Source: Dehalococcoidia bacterium UBA1328 (lineage in GTDB: Bacteria; Chloroflexota; Dehalococcoidia; Lucifugimonadales; Lucifugimonadaceae). From it: a DNA stretch of 62,230 nucleotides. A program made the position numbers and the translations under genes. A model generated the notes under the pieces. The model did no database searches. It worked only from the letters and a program-made list of their open reading frames with translations, and was not told the DNA's origin. This document shows positions 1-7,913 of the stretch, one piece after another. The DNA lies in contig DBTA01000028.1 of NCBI GenBank assembly GCA_002306815.1, forward strand, positions 1-62,230, written 5' to 3'. Each line of letters starts with the position of its first letter. Position 1 is the stretch's first letter.

Positions 1-186
1 TGAAGACGGCTCAACGCTTCTTAGGATCCATTCCAGAGAAAATATTCTGGTTCGCCAGGGCAGCCTTTTCTTCCACGGCGCAGAGGTTTACGGGGAATGA
101 TGCGGCTGGGAGGGGCTTGTAGAAATCTGGATGTGCCCTCATCCGCCACGAAATAGGAGTGAATCGAGAGCACAGGTAAACTTGCG
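1..186. other. left edge, no supported gene
   Basis: This stretch precedes the end of the leftward dehydrogenase gene. A leftward open frame crosses it and would give a short peptide ending in GMDPKKR, but it overlaps the dehydrogenase out of frame, has no recognisable domain and no clear ribosome binding site. It may be non-coding or a remnant. Nothing else is seen here. Confidence 0.3.
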
Positions 187-1080
187 TTAATTGTTGGTAA
201 CCGTGACGCCAGAGAGTTTTTCTACGTAGCTGAGAATTCCGGAGTGGTCGTTGCCACCCTCGCCCCATCCGACAAGTGCTTTGAAAACCTGCTGGAGATT
301 CGCTGTTACTTGCAAGGGAAGATCAAGCTCATTGGCCGTCTTCGCAGCGTTGTTGATGTCCTTGTAGTGGAGCTCAATTCGGAACCCAGGAGCGAAATTT
401 CGTTCGAACATCATCGGAGCTTTAGCATTCATTACGTTCGAACCGGCGAGACCACCATTGATTGCGTTGAAAACGGTTTCAGGATTCACTCCAGCCTTTG
501 TCGCCAGAACCAGTGCTTCCGCCAGAGCGTGAATGTTTGCTCCAACAATGATCTGGTTGGCGAGTTTTGTGGTGTTACCCGCACCGCTATCGCCGCAGAG
601 TACGGCAGACTTCCCCATCACATCGAATAACGGTTTTGCTCGCTCAAAGTCTTCAGCGCTTCCGCCGACCATGATCGCCAAATCACCTGAGATTGCCATT
701 GGCTCACCTCCGGATACCGGTGCATCTAGGAAGTTGATGCCCTTTTCTGAGCAAGCGGCGTGAATCTTCTGAGATACACCCGGTTCGATCGAAGACATGT
801 CGACTATGAGATCGCCAGCCGAAGCACCTTCGAGTAGTCCGTTCTCGCCGAGGACCACCGTTTCAGAATCTGGGGAGTCGGGAACCATCAATAGGGCAAT
901 ATCCGACTTCGAAGCGACGTCAGCGGCAGAACTGCCAGCGTTGGCGCCTTCTGCAACCAGTTCTTCGACCGATGCCGAAGACCGGTTGAATACCGTTACA
1001 TCGTTGCCAGCGTTAACCAAGTTCTTTGCCATGGGCTTACCCATGATCCCGAGTCCGACAAATCCGATTCGCTCAGCCAT
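187..1080 (-). CDS. NAD(P)-dependent 3-hydroxyisobutyrate / tartronate semialdehyde reductase family dehydrogenase
   Basis: This 297-residue cytosolic enzyme belongs to the beta-hydroxyacid dehydrogenase family, which interconverts short 3-hydroxyacids and semialdehydes using NAD(P). The N-terminal Rossmann motif GLGIMG is at residues 9–14, the substrate-binding signature DAPVSGG at 119–125, and the conserved catalytic lysine is K172 in the segment GAGNTTKLANQ. Length is normal for the family. The precise substrate (3-hydroxyisobutyrate, 2-hydroxy-3-oxopropionate or succinic semialdehyde) cannot be fixed from sequence. It is transcribed leftward, 158 bases downstream of the reductase gene, so both could share a transcript. 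Confidence 0.92.
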   Translation of the reverse strand: MAERIGFVGLGIMGKPMAKNLVNAGNDVTVFNRSSASVEELVAEGANAGSSAADVASKSDIALLMVPDSPDSETVVLGENGLLEGASAGDLIVDMSSIEPGVSQKIHAACSEKGINFLDAPVSGGEPMAISGDLAIMVGGSAEDFERAKPLFDVMGKSAVLCGDSGAGNTTKLANQIIVGANIHALAEALVLATKAGVNPETVFNAINGGLAGSNVMNAKAPMMFERNFAPGFRIELHYKDINNAAKTANELDLPLQVTANLQQVFKALVGWGEGGNDHSGILSYVEKLSGVTVTNN

Positions 1081-1238
1081 TGTTTGATCCCTCAGTTGAT
1101 GTGTGACCTAGTAGATGAAAGATTTACTATTTGAGACTCGCCAGTATAGGTGTGCACGAGAATGCTTGTTGTAGAAAAAAGGAAATCACGCTCTACAACT
1201 ATGCCGCTTTTGAGCGAGATCATTGATTTGAATGAGAC

Positions 1239-2021
1239 TTACTCATCGTCTTTCCAGAACCGTTCTTCAATGAACGTGTAGTCGGTGGACTCCATCCGGG
1301 CTCCGACATCCTCAATCATTTGCGGGTGACCACATGCGTAAACGCAGGTTTCCTTCGGGTCGAGTCCGAGTTTTTCGAGATAGTCCTCAATAAGGACGTT
1401 GATTCGACCCTCTGCGCCCGACCATCCGCCGTTTCGCTCTTCGGTTGGTCTAGAAACTGAAGGGTAGAAGTGGATGAAATCGTTCTCTTCAGCAAGTTTG
1501 GTCAGCTCTTCGTCATAACCAAATTCGTCGAGATAGCTGGCACCTTCGAGAACGTGGAACTGGTAGTCCTTGCGGGCAACGCCCTCAACGGGTTCTGGCC
1601 AGCTTGGGTCGTTCAAGAACTTTCGTAGCATTGAGATATATGGAACTACGCCAGTTACCGTGCCGACAAAGATGTGGTTTTTGAAATCCGGCTGTAGAAC
1701 GAAAATACCCTTGGCGCGAGGTCGGAGCGTCATTTTGGCACCGACTTTCTGGTGGTCTAGAAGTGGGGTCAAGTGCCCACCGTGTTCGACGGGAACGATC
1801 TCAATGAAGAGCTCAATGAACTCTTCATCAGGCGATGAAGAAATGGAGTACGGTCGCTCGATACCCTCGACACCAATGGTGCAGTACTGTCCGGGCTTGA
1901 ATGTGTAATCCTGCGCTGGCTTGATCCAAAACTTTACTAGGTCTTCGGTTAGGTCCTCGCGCTTGACCAGTTCACAGGTTGTAAAACGCCCCTTAATCGT
2001 TGGGCGGGTAGCATCTGCCAT
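1239..2021 (-). CDS. fpr: ferredoxin/flavodoxin--NADP+ reductase (FNR family)
   Basis: This 260-residue flavoprotein should move electrons between NADP(H) and ferredoxin or flavodoxin. The FAD-binding motif RPYSISS is at about residues 56–62, the NADP-binding glycine-rich segment VGTVTGVVPYISMLR at about 119–133, and the CGHPQMIEDV segment near the C-terminus matches the nicotinamide-side motif. It ends in FWKDDE, similar to bacterial Fpr proteins. Residues 138–150 (SWPEPVEGVAR) look like an in-frame insertion of a dispersed repeat in a surface loop. The gene lies divergent to the malic enzyme gene, with about 275 bases between the two starts. Confidence 0.9.
   Translation of the reverse strand: MADATRPTIKGRFTTCELVKREDLTEDLVKFWIKPAQDYTFKPGQYCTIGVEGIERPYSISSSPDEEFIELFIEIVPVEHGGHLTPLLDHQKVGAKMTLRPRAKGIFVLQPDFKNHIFVGTVTGVVPYISMLRKFLNDPSWPEPVEGVARKDYQFHVLEGASYLDEFGYDEELTKLAEENDFIHFYPSVSRPTEERNGGWSGAEGRINVLIEDYLEKLGLDPKETCVYACGHPQMIEDVGARMESTDYTFIEERFWKDDE
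1572..1610 (-). repeat. probable intragenic copy of a dispersed short repeat
   Basis: Within the reductase gene the minus strand encodes SWPEPVEGVAR. The peptide PEPVEG is what the common bacterial intergenic repeat of the type CCTGAGCCTGTCGAAGG gives when read in this frame. The remembered family match is established knowledge recalled without a search. The protein segment lies in a loop between the NADP-binding region and the QFHVLEGAS strand, where length variation would be tolerated. Confidence 0.5.
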
Positions 2022-2297
2022 CGTTTACTCCGTACGAATTTCGAAAATTGCGCATTACAGAATACCGGAAAGACTGCGTTTTCGAGTGATCTCAAAAGCT
2101 AGAATTCGCTTAAAACCCCAAGATACGTCAATTCTGAGTGTCGAGGGATCACGTTACGGACCGTGGCAGGTGTTAGAATTTGCGTGAATTTTCTAAACCC
2201 TCAGATGCACGAAACCCAAGACATTCAGGTGTAATAAATTTTGGCGTGTTTGGAGCAATATAATTCGCCAAATATTCGATTCGGAGCAAGACAGAAA

Positions 2298-3755
2298 ATG
2301 GTAGTTCGAACACCCGGAGTTGCGTACAGCATTACGGTTAGATCGGCATACCCGAACGAGCCTGGAATGCTGGGTAAGATCACCTCGGCAATTGGTGTGG
2401 CTGGCGGCAGCGCGCAAGGTGTTGATGTAGTCCAGACATCTAAGGGTGAAATGGTTCGCGACTTCACCGTGAACACCTCAGGACACGATCACGCTATCCA
2501 GGTTGTCGAGGCGATCAAGAACGTTGAAAACGTAAAGGTTCGCAGCGTTTCGGACCAAACATTCCTGCTCCATGTTGGTGGAAAGATCGAAATGCAGTCT
2601 CGCGTCCCGGTTACTTCACGTGACGATATGTCCAAGGCATACACTCCGGGCGTCGGACGTGTTTGCATGGCGATTCATGAAGACGCTGATGCCATGTGGG
2701 CTCTGACTGGCAAAGGTCATACGGTTGCAGTTGTTTCTGACGGTTCTGCAGTTCTTGGTCTTGGTAATATCGGTGCTGCTGCCTCTCTTCCCGTGATGGA
2801 AGGTAAGGCGTTGTTGTTCAAGGAATTCGGCGGGGTAGACGCATGGCCGGTTGTTCTTGACACGAACGACACTGAAGAAATCATTCGCACCGTCAAAGCT
2901 ATGGCTCCTGGATTCGGTGGGATCAACCTCGAGGATATATCTGCCCCACGCTGCTTCGAGATTGAAGATCGCCTGCGTGAAGAACTCGATATTCCCGTGT
3001 TCCACGACGATCAGCACGGTACCGCAGTTGTGGTTCTCGCTGGCTTGATCAATGCGTTGAAGATTGTTGATAAGCGACCTCAGAACTTGCGAATCGTTGT
3101 CGCAGGTGTGGGGGCCGCTGGTACAGCATGCACCAAGATTCTTCAGACTTACGGCGTGAAGAACATCATCGGCTACGACCGAACTGGTGCTCTCGACCGC
3201 AATCGCGACTACGGCGATAACGAAATGAAGCAGTGGTTCGCCGACAACACCAACCCTGAAAACTTCAGCGGGACACTTGCCGAAGGACTGGTCGGTGCTG
3301 ACATGCTGCTTGGCCTTGCCGGTCCAGGATTGGTTTCCGCTGAAGAAGTTTCAAAAATGTCTTCTGACGCGATCGTATTCGCTCTCTCCAACCCTGACCC
3401 TGAAATCTGGCCTGAAGAAGTCCCAGACAGCGTTCGAGTGATGGCGACCGGTCGAACCGATTACCCGAACCAGGTGAACAATTCACTTTGTTTCCCGGGT
3501 CTGTTCCGCGGAGTCTTGGACGTTCGAGCGTCAACGATCAATGACGAGATGAAGATTGCCGCGGCGACTGCAATCGCTAGCGTTATTCCCGACTCTCACA
3601 TTTCTGAAGACTTCATCATACCCAGCGTATTCGACAAAAATGTCGCTAAGCGTGTAGCTCGCGGAACCGCAAGAGCTGCTCAGCAAACTGGCGTCGCTCG
3701 TCGACGTCAACGTCGTGGCGACGAGGTCTACGCTGCATTCAAGACGCAGAGCTAA
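2298..3755 (+). CDS. NAD(P)-dependent malic enzyme with N-terminal ACT domain
   Basis: The enzyme oxidatively decarboxylates malate to pyruvate and CO2, linking the TCA cycle with pyruvate metabolism. I place the start at the ATG at 2298 (485 residues); an upstream in-frame start at 2241 would add 19 residues unlike the family. An ACT-like regulatory domain (YSITVRSAYPNEPGMLGKIT onward) occupies about the first 85 residues. The malic enzyme core follows, with YTPGVGRVC, the lysine-containing VVSDGSAVLGLGNIGAAAS, and metal/substrate segments FHDDQHGTA and the Rossmann region VVAGVGAAGTA. The ACT domain suggests amino-acid or other small-ligand control. The C-terminus is basic (RRRQRRG). Confidence 0.93.
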   Translation: MVVRTPGVAYSITVRSAYPNEPGMLGKITSAIGVAGGSAQGVDVVQTSKGEMVRDFTVNTSGHDHAIQVVEAIKNVENVKVRSVSDQTFLLHVGGKIEMQSRVPVTSRDDMSKAYTPGVGRVCMAIHEDADAMWALTGKGHTVAVVSDGSAVLGLGNIGAAASLPVMEGKALLFKEFGGVDAWPVVLDTNDTEEIIRTVKAMAPGFGGINLEDISAPRCFEIEDRLREELDIPVFHDDQHGTAVVVLAGLINALKIVDKRPQNLRIVVAGVGAAGTACTKILQTYGVKNIIGYDRTGALDRNRDYGDNEMKQWFADNTNPENFSGTLAEGLVGADMLLGLAGPGLVSAEEVSKMSSDAIVFALSNPDPEIWPEEVPDSVRVMATGRTDYPNQVNNSLCFPGLFRGVLDVRASTINDEMKIAAATAIASVIPDSHISEDFIIPSVFDKNVAKRVARGTARAAQQTGVARRRQRRGDEVYAAFKTQS

Positions 3756-3845
3756 CCGCACCATCGCACCATATTGATCATGGCATCGATGATTCCGGCT
3801 TCTTGCTTTGTCGTTCCTTTCGGATTTAGCAGTGAGGGCTAAAAG

Positions 3846-4952
3846 ATGAAAGTCGTAATCGTAGGTGGTGGTATAGCGGGGTGTGCAACTGCTTACTACC
3901 TTGCCAAAGATGGTCATCAAGTCACGCTTTTTGAGCGTGATTCTCTGGCATCCCATGCCTCCGGATTTGCTCAGGGCGGATTAAGGCCGGTAATTCGCGG
4001 TTCTCGCCAACCTGAATACCAAAACCTTTCTGATTTCTCGATTGGCCTGCATCGACAGCTGGCGGCCGATCTGTCTGGCTCTGGAACCGGTGAAGAGTAT
4101 TCGGATTTCCATCAAAAAGGCTCAGTCCTGCTAATCCAAGACGAGACAGAGGCAGAAGAGTCGAAGCATGTTTACGAGTCTTATACCGACTACCATCAGT
4201 ACGACTGTCGGTGGCTGAGTTTTGGTGAACTCAGCCATATTGACGCAAGGATTTCCACACAAGTAATCGGCGGCTTGTACTTTGGGGTGGCTTACGAACT
4301 CGACCCGTACAAGCTAACCCTTGGTATCTGGCAAGCTGCGGAATCCATGGGCGCAAAGCTGATCAACCGAGAGATTACAGGACTGAAGGTCGAGGGTGAT
4401 GCGGTAGTCGGAGTTCGAACCTGTGATTCTGTGGTTGATGCTGATGTGGTAGTTATCGCGGCTGGACCTTGGACTGCAGGGATGCTTGGACAACTAGACG
4501 TCGAAGTGCCAGTTTCACCGCTACGTGGACAAATACTTCGACTCGACGCACCCGGTCCGCCGTTGAAGATTTCGCTTTGGTGGGACACTGACTACGCTAC
4601 TTCGAAATCTGACGGACTGTTATGGATCGGTACAACGGAAGAGGAAGTCGGTTTCGATGACCGCACGACCTATGACGCGCGCGAGCGCATTATCGGATCC
4701 GCTGTAGAGATGCTTCCGTATCTTTCCGAAGCCGAATTAGTTCAACAGACAGCGTGTCTGCGACCTATGACCCCTGACAAGATGCCGATAATCGACGCTT
4801 CGTTGCCGCTCAAAAACCTGGTCGTCTCGACCGGTGGTGGGCGCCAGGGGATCGCGCTGGGACCCGGTATGGGCATGGCTACAGCTGCCCTCGTCACAGG
4901 GAATGAACCGCCGATTGACGTGAGCGGATTTTCTCTAAAGCGGTTTGGGTAA
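3846..4952 (+). CDS. FAD-dependent oxidoreductase of the D-amino acid oxidase family
   Basis: This 368-residue protein has the N-terminal dinucleotide-binding motif VVIVGGGIAGCATAYYLA (G7, G9, G12) followed by the acidic residue at the end of the second strand (FERD), typical of the DAO superfamily (glycine oxidase, sarcosine oxidase beta, glycine/D-amino acid oxidases). The C-terminal segment STGGGRQGIALGPGMG is the second FAD-contact region. Such enzymes oxidise the C–N bond of amino acids or N-methylated amines; the substrate here is unknown. The gene stands alone, and a short dispersed repeat follows it. Confidence 0.88.
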   Translation: MKVVIVGGGIAGCATAYYLAKDGHQVTLFERDSLASHASGFAQGGLRPVIRGSRQPEYQNLSDFSIGLHRQLAADLSGSGTGEEYSDFHQKGSVLLIQDETEAEESKHVYESYTDYHQYDCRWLSFGELSHIDARISTQVIGGLYFGVAYELDPYKLTLGIWQAAESMGAKLINREITGLKVEGDAVVGVRTCDSVVDADVVVIAAGPWTAGMLGQLDVEVPVSPLRGQILRLDAPGPPLKISLWWDTDYATSKSDGLLWIGTTEEEVGFDDRTTYDARERIIGSAVEMLPYLSEAELVQQTACLRPMTPDKMPIIDASLPLKNLVVSTGGGRQGIALGPGMGMATAALVTGNEPPIDVSGFSLKRFG

Positions 4953-4984
4953 GTCGGGACTAGTCACCGGGCGGACGTTTCAAA

Positions 4985-5053
4985 CCACCCCCTTCGACAT
5001 GTTCAGAACGGTGCATTCGGATTATCTTTCGCTGTGGCTGGAAATGACGTCTG
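4985..5053 (+). repeat. dispersed intergenic repeat
   Basis: The spacer downstream of the oxidase carries CCTTCGACATGTTCAGAACG followed by a second module ending GCTGTGGCTGGAAATGACG. Both halves resemble the widespread intergenic repeat CCTTCGACAAGCTCAG and TTCGCTGCGCTCAGAATGAC. Similar modules occur near 5950, 19250–19640 and 54600–54900. Confidence 0.5.
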
Positions 5054-5097
5054 GTCGAACGGGGAATCTAGATACTTGGTTGGCTCTTTAGTAAACG

Positions 5098-5757
5098 GTG
5101 GACGAAGTACCTCTGGTGAATAGAACGATTCGACGGATAGTTGGCAAGGTAGCGAACGTTCTCGTGCCTGAATATTCCGAAACTTTGAAAAGTGATCGGG
5201 GAGATAGATCGCGCCAACTTTCTTTTGATTTCGCCAGAAAATCTATCGGAAAACCAACTGCCGAAGGAGTCGATGAACTGATTCGTTCTACGTTGGAACT
5301 TCACGAGGCTGGTTTATCGCTTCCATCCGTCCGAGTATCGAGTCGAATGCGTCGGACACTCGGTTCGTATATGCCGTCCAAAAAGCAGATCGCCATTTCA
5401 TCTCGTCTATTGGCGATAGGTGATGAAAACGACTTACGAGAAGTGGTACTACATGAAGTTGCTCACGCAATCGTCCATGCCCGATGGGGCGAAAAACCAA
5501 GTGCACACGGCAAGGAATTCCGTTCGGTTTGCAAAGAGATTGGTGCCCGACCGCGTCGATATGTCGATGTGACAACCAGCGATTGGACGTCGCAAGTTCG
5601 ATACCTGTCGAAATGTGTTCACTGCAAAGTGCTGATCGTCCGGAAACGTCGGATGCGCTCGGTCAGGTGTGCTTGCGGACTCAAGTGTACCCCCAGTTCG
5701 TGGCGTGCTGTTGCTCCTGCTGAGACAGGTGTGCCGGGCGAGTGGGTGATGTTGTAG
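5098..5757 (+). CDS. SprT-like zinc metalloprotease-domain protein
   Basis: This 219-residue protein starts with GTG. It contains the zinc-protease motif HEVAH at residues 119–123 with a probable third ligand H137 in the downstream HGKEF segment, the arrangement of SprT/Spartan-like proteins. A C-terminal zinc ribbon follows, with CVHC at 173–176 and cysteines at 191, 193 and 197 in CACGLKC. SprT-like proteases in eukaryotes process DNA–protein crosslinks; bacterial members are poorly characterised, so the role is an inference. It sits alone between two repeat-containing spacers. Confidence 0.85.
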   Translation: MDEVPLVNRTIRRIVGKVANVLVPEYSETLKSDRGDRSRQLSFDFARKSIGKPTAEGVDELIRSTLELHEAGLSLPSVRVSSRMRRTLGSYMPSKKQIAISSRLLAIGDENDLREVVLHEVAHAIVHARWGEKPSAHGKEFRSVCKEIGARPRRYVDVTTSDWTSQVRYLSKCVHCKVLIVRKRRMRSVRCACGLKCTPSSWRAVAPAETGVPGEWVML

Positions 5758-6099
5758 GCGAGACAGATCTTCTAGCTTCGTTTCAGTGCCTTTGGCCCGT
5801 AGTTGTCGGTGGACGGCAATGTGATGACCGCTGAAAGCATCTGATGTGTGCGAGCGTAGGGCGTGCCCTTCGATCGGGCTCCGGATGATGGGATGCAAAG
5901 ATTGGCTGCGGTTGGGTGCCCACATGTGGAGAGTTGAACGTTTTCTCGGTGGGGTGCAGTGATCCTGAATCGAGTTCAGAATGACAGCGTACTAGAGTTG
6001 ATGACGGAGGGTGTGGAAATCGTAAATCTTAACTACTGAACGTTGTAGTTAATGTTGGTTAGTGGTAGCGTTGAACGTTAAGAACTGAATATTCGTGGG
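5758..6099. other. intergenic region with repeat module and inverted repeat upstream of the pyr leader
   Basis: No gene is supported. Bases about 5958–5986 (GATCCTGAATCGAGTTCAGA then ATGACAG) resemble the dispersed repeat seen elsewhere in the window. Bases 6029–6036 (TTAACTAC) and 6045–6052 (GTAGTTAA) form a perfect 8-bp inverted repeat, and the octamer TGAACGTT occurs near both 6037 and 6072. The pyr operon promoter should lie here, but no convincing sigma-70 hexamer pair was found. Confidence 0.4.
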
Positions 6100-6236
6100 C
6101 CTTTAAATCCAGTCCAGAGAGGCTGGCAAGGAAACCGCTCTGAATCCCTTCTCGCAATGCAATAGCGAGGGGACTTCTTGCACACGTGTCACGCAACGCG
6201 CGATTTCGATCCTTGTCAGCAGGCAAGGATTTTTTT
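6100..6236 (+). promoter_or_regulatory. PyrR-responsive transcription attenuator of the pyr operon
   Basis: The leader contains the classic PyrR-binding loop AGTCCAGAGAGGCT (6111–6124) in a hairpin: lower stem CCTT 6100–6103 with AAGG 6128–6131, upper stem CCAG 6109–6112 with CTGG 6123–6126. A terminator hairpin follows: ATCCTTG 6209–6215 with CAAGGAT 6224–6230, then a T-run to about 6236. The segment CTGGCAAGGA (6123–6132) can instead pair with TCCTTGTCAG (6210–6219), nine Watson–Crick pairs and one G·U, forming the antiterminator. By analogy with Bacillus, PyrR bound with UMP stabilises the first hairpin and allows termination when pyrimidines are abundant. Confidence 0.9.
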
Positions 6237-6283
6237 GTGCCATTGATCAACCGGCAGCTTGCCGGGACGCCAGTCAGGTACAC

Positions 6284-6826
6284 GTGACGACCAGCAGCGA
6301 GAGAGTTCTGCTTACGCAGGACGACATTCGAAGAGCAACGACGAGGATTTCGCACGAAATACTCGAACAGAATCGTGCTTCTTCCGATCTTGTCCTGGTT
6401 GGTCTCCAAACCCGTGGTGTCCATCTTGCACGAAGGTTTGCAGAGAACATTCGGCAAATCGAAGGTTTTTCTCCGGTTGTCGGTACGCTTGATCCACGCC
6501 TATGGCGAGATGACCCAGATGTTGCGTCTGGTCAACCACTTCTCCCATCAGATATTCCCAACGGCGTAGATGGCAAACCAGTAGTGATCGTGGACGACGT
6601 TCTGTACACAGGACGTACCGTGCGCGCTGCGATGGAAGCGCTACTTGATTTTGGCCGCGCGAGCAGAATCCAGCTTGCTGTTTTGGTGGACCGAGGTCAT
6701 CGCGAGTTGCCAATCAGACCAGAATTTATCGGGAAAAATATTCCTACGGCGCGTGGAGAACGCGTTCAGGTTCGGATTGCAGAAATCGACGGCGATGATG
6801 CCGTTGTACTGGGACGTGAGCAGTAA
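6284..6826 (+). CDS. pyrR: bifunctional pyr operon attenuation regulator / uracil phosphoribosyltransferase
   Basis: This 180-residue protein binds the pyr leader RNA in a nucleotide-dependent way, and most members also convert uracil and PRPP to UMP. The PRPP-binding loop VVIVDDVLYTGRT is at residues 100–112; the segments LVGLQTRGVHLARR and LAVLVDRGHRELPI are diagnostic of PyrR. The start is GTG with a weak ribosome binding site. Its stop overlaps the pyrB start by one base (TAATG), implying translational coupling. It is the first gene after its own attenuator, so autoregulation is expected. Confidence 0.95.
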   Translation: MTTSSERVLLTQDDIRRATTRISHEILEQNRASSDLVLVGLQTRGVHLARRFAENIRQIEGFSPVVGTLDPRLWRDDPDVASGQPLLPSDIPNGVDGKPVVIVDDVLYTGRTVRAAMEALLDFGRASRIQLAVLVDRGHRELPIRPEFIGKNIPTARGERVQVRIAEIDGDDAVVLGREQ

Positions 6827-7881
6827 TGACAAACTCGACGACTGTTGAGAACCAGACGAATTTAGTCGACGTGGAAATCTCGACTCAGATCGCCGAAGGT
6901 GAGAGTGTGGATGTCCCGCGCCAACACCTCCTGGATCTAGACGATTTCTCTTCGCAAGAAATTACCGAGCTTCTGGACAGCGCTGAAGGTATGTTGGAGA
7001 TCGTTGGGCGTGATTCCCGAAAGACTCCGGCGCTACGCGGCAAGACGATCATCACGATGTTCTTTGAGAACTCGACTCGCACTAGGGTCTCGTTCGAACA
7101 AGCCGGGAAGATACTCGGCGCCGACGTTATCAACGTAACCGCATCGGCAAGCAGTGTCTCCAAAGGTGAGTCGCTCCTGAACACGGTCAAGACGCTTCAA
7201 GCGATGGATATTGATGCGTTGGTAGTTCGGCATCCGCATTCGGGCGCACCGTACTTTATTGCCCGTCACGCTGCAGCTTCAGTTGTAAACGCCGGAGACG
7301 GAACCCACGCACACCCAACACAGTCACTACTCGATTTGTTCACTGTTCGAAATCACGTTGGCGAACTAGCCGGCAAGAAGATCGCCATTGTGGGCGACAT
7401 TCTGTACAGCCGTGTTGCACGATCCGACATTATCGCCTTCCAAAAGATGGGCGCAGCAGTAGTTGTTTCGTGTCCCAACACTCTGCTTCCGGACGAATGG
7501 AAGCCTGGAAGCACGCTCGACGAGTCGGCGGGTTTCAACGGGCTCAAGCTCGCAAAGTCGGTCGACGAGGCAGTAGATTCAGCCGACGTTGTGATGGCAC
7601 TTCGAATCCAACAGGAACGACAAGACGCAGGTCATCTACCTAGTCTCAGAGAGTACTCAGATCGATGGGGGATCAACTCCAAGCGATTGTCCCTAGCCAA
7701 CGACGATGCACTGCTGATGCATCCGGGTCCGATGAACGAGGGAGTAGAGATATCGAGCGAAGTTGCTCACGGTGCGCAGAGCGTTGTTGAGGAACAGGTC
7801 CGAAACGGTGTCGCAGTTCGGATGGCGGTTTTGTACAAACTTTGCGCCCAGGGCAAATCGACTCGAATTGGTGCGGGCTAA
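6826..7881 (+). CDS. pyrB: aspartate carbamoyltransferase catalytic subunit
   Basis: PyrB condenses carbamoyl phosphate and aspartate to carbamoyl aspartate, the committed step of pyrimidine synthesis. The carbamoyl-phosphate signature FENSTRTRVSFE is at about residues 80–91, and GDGTHAHPTQSLLD at about 158–170 and the aspartate-side MHPGPMNEGVE near the C-terminus are intact. The 351-residue protein has a polar N-terminal extension of roughly 30 residues beyond the usual start. No pyrI regulatory subunit is seen nearby. Expression should follow the PyrR attenuator. Confidence 0.95.
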   Translation: MTNSTTVENQTNLVDVEISTQIAEGESVDVPRQHLLDLDDFSSQEITELLDSAEGMLEIVGRDSRKTPALRGKTIITMFFENSTRTRVSFEQAGKILGADVINVTASASSVSKGESLLNTVKTLQAMDIDALVVRHPHSGAPYFIARHAAASVVNAGDGTHAHPTQSLLDLFTVRNHVGELAGKKIAIVGDILYSRVARSDIIAFQKMGAAVVVSCPNTLLPDEWKPGSTLDESAGFNGLKLAKSVDEAVDSADVVMALRIQQERQDAGHLPSLREYSDRWGINSKRLSLANDDALLMHPGPMNEGVEISSEVAHGAQSVVEEQVRNGVAVRMAVLYKLCAQGKSTRIGAG

Positions 7882-7913
7882 GAGTCTTAGAAGCAAAGGC
7901 ACAGGAAACGAAT

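Noticed and set aside
11..268. Leftward 85-codon open frame at the left edge
   Set aside because: It overlaps the dehydrogenase gene out of frame, has no domain and no good start signal.
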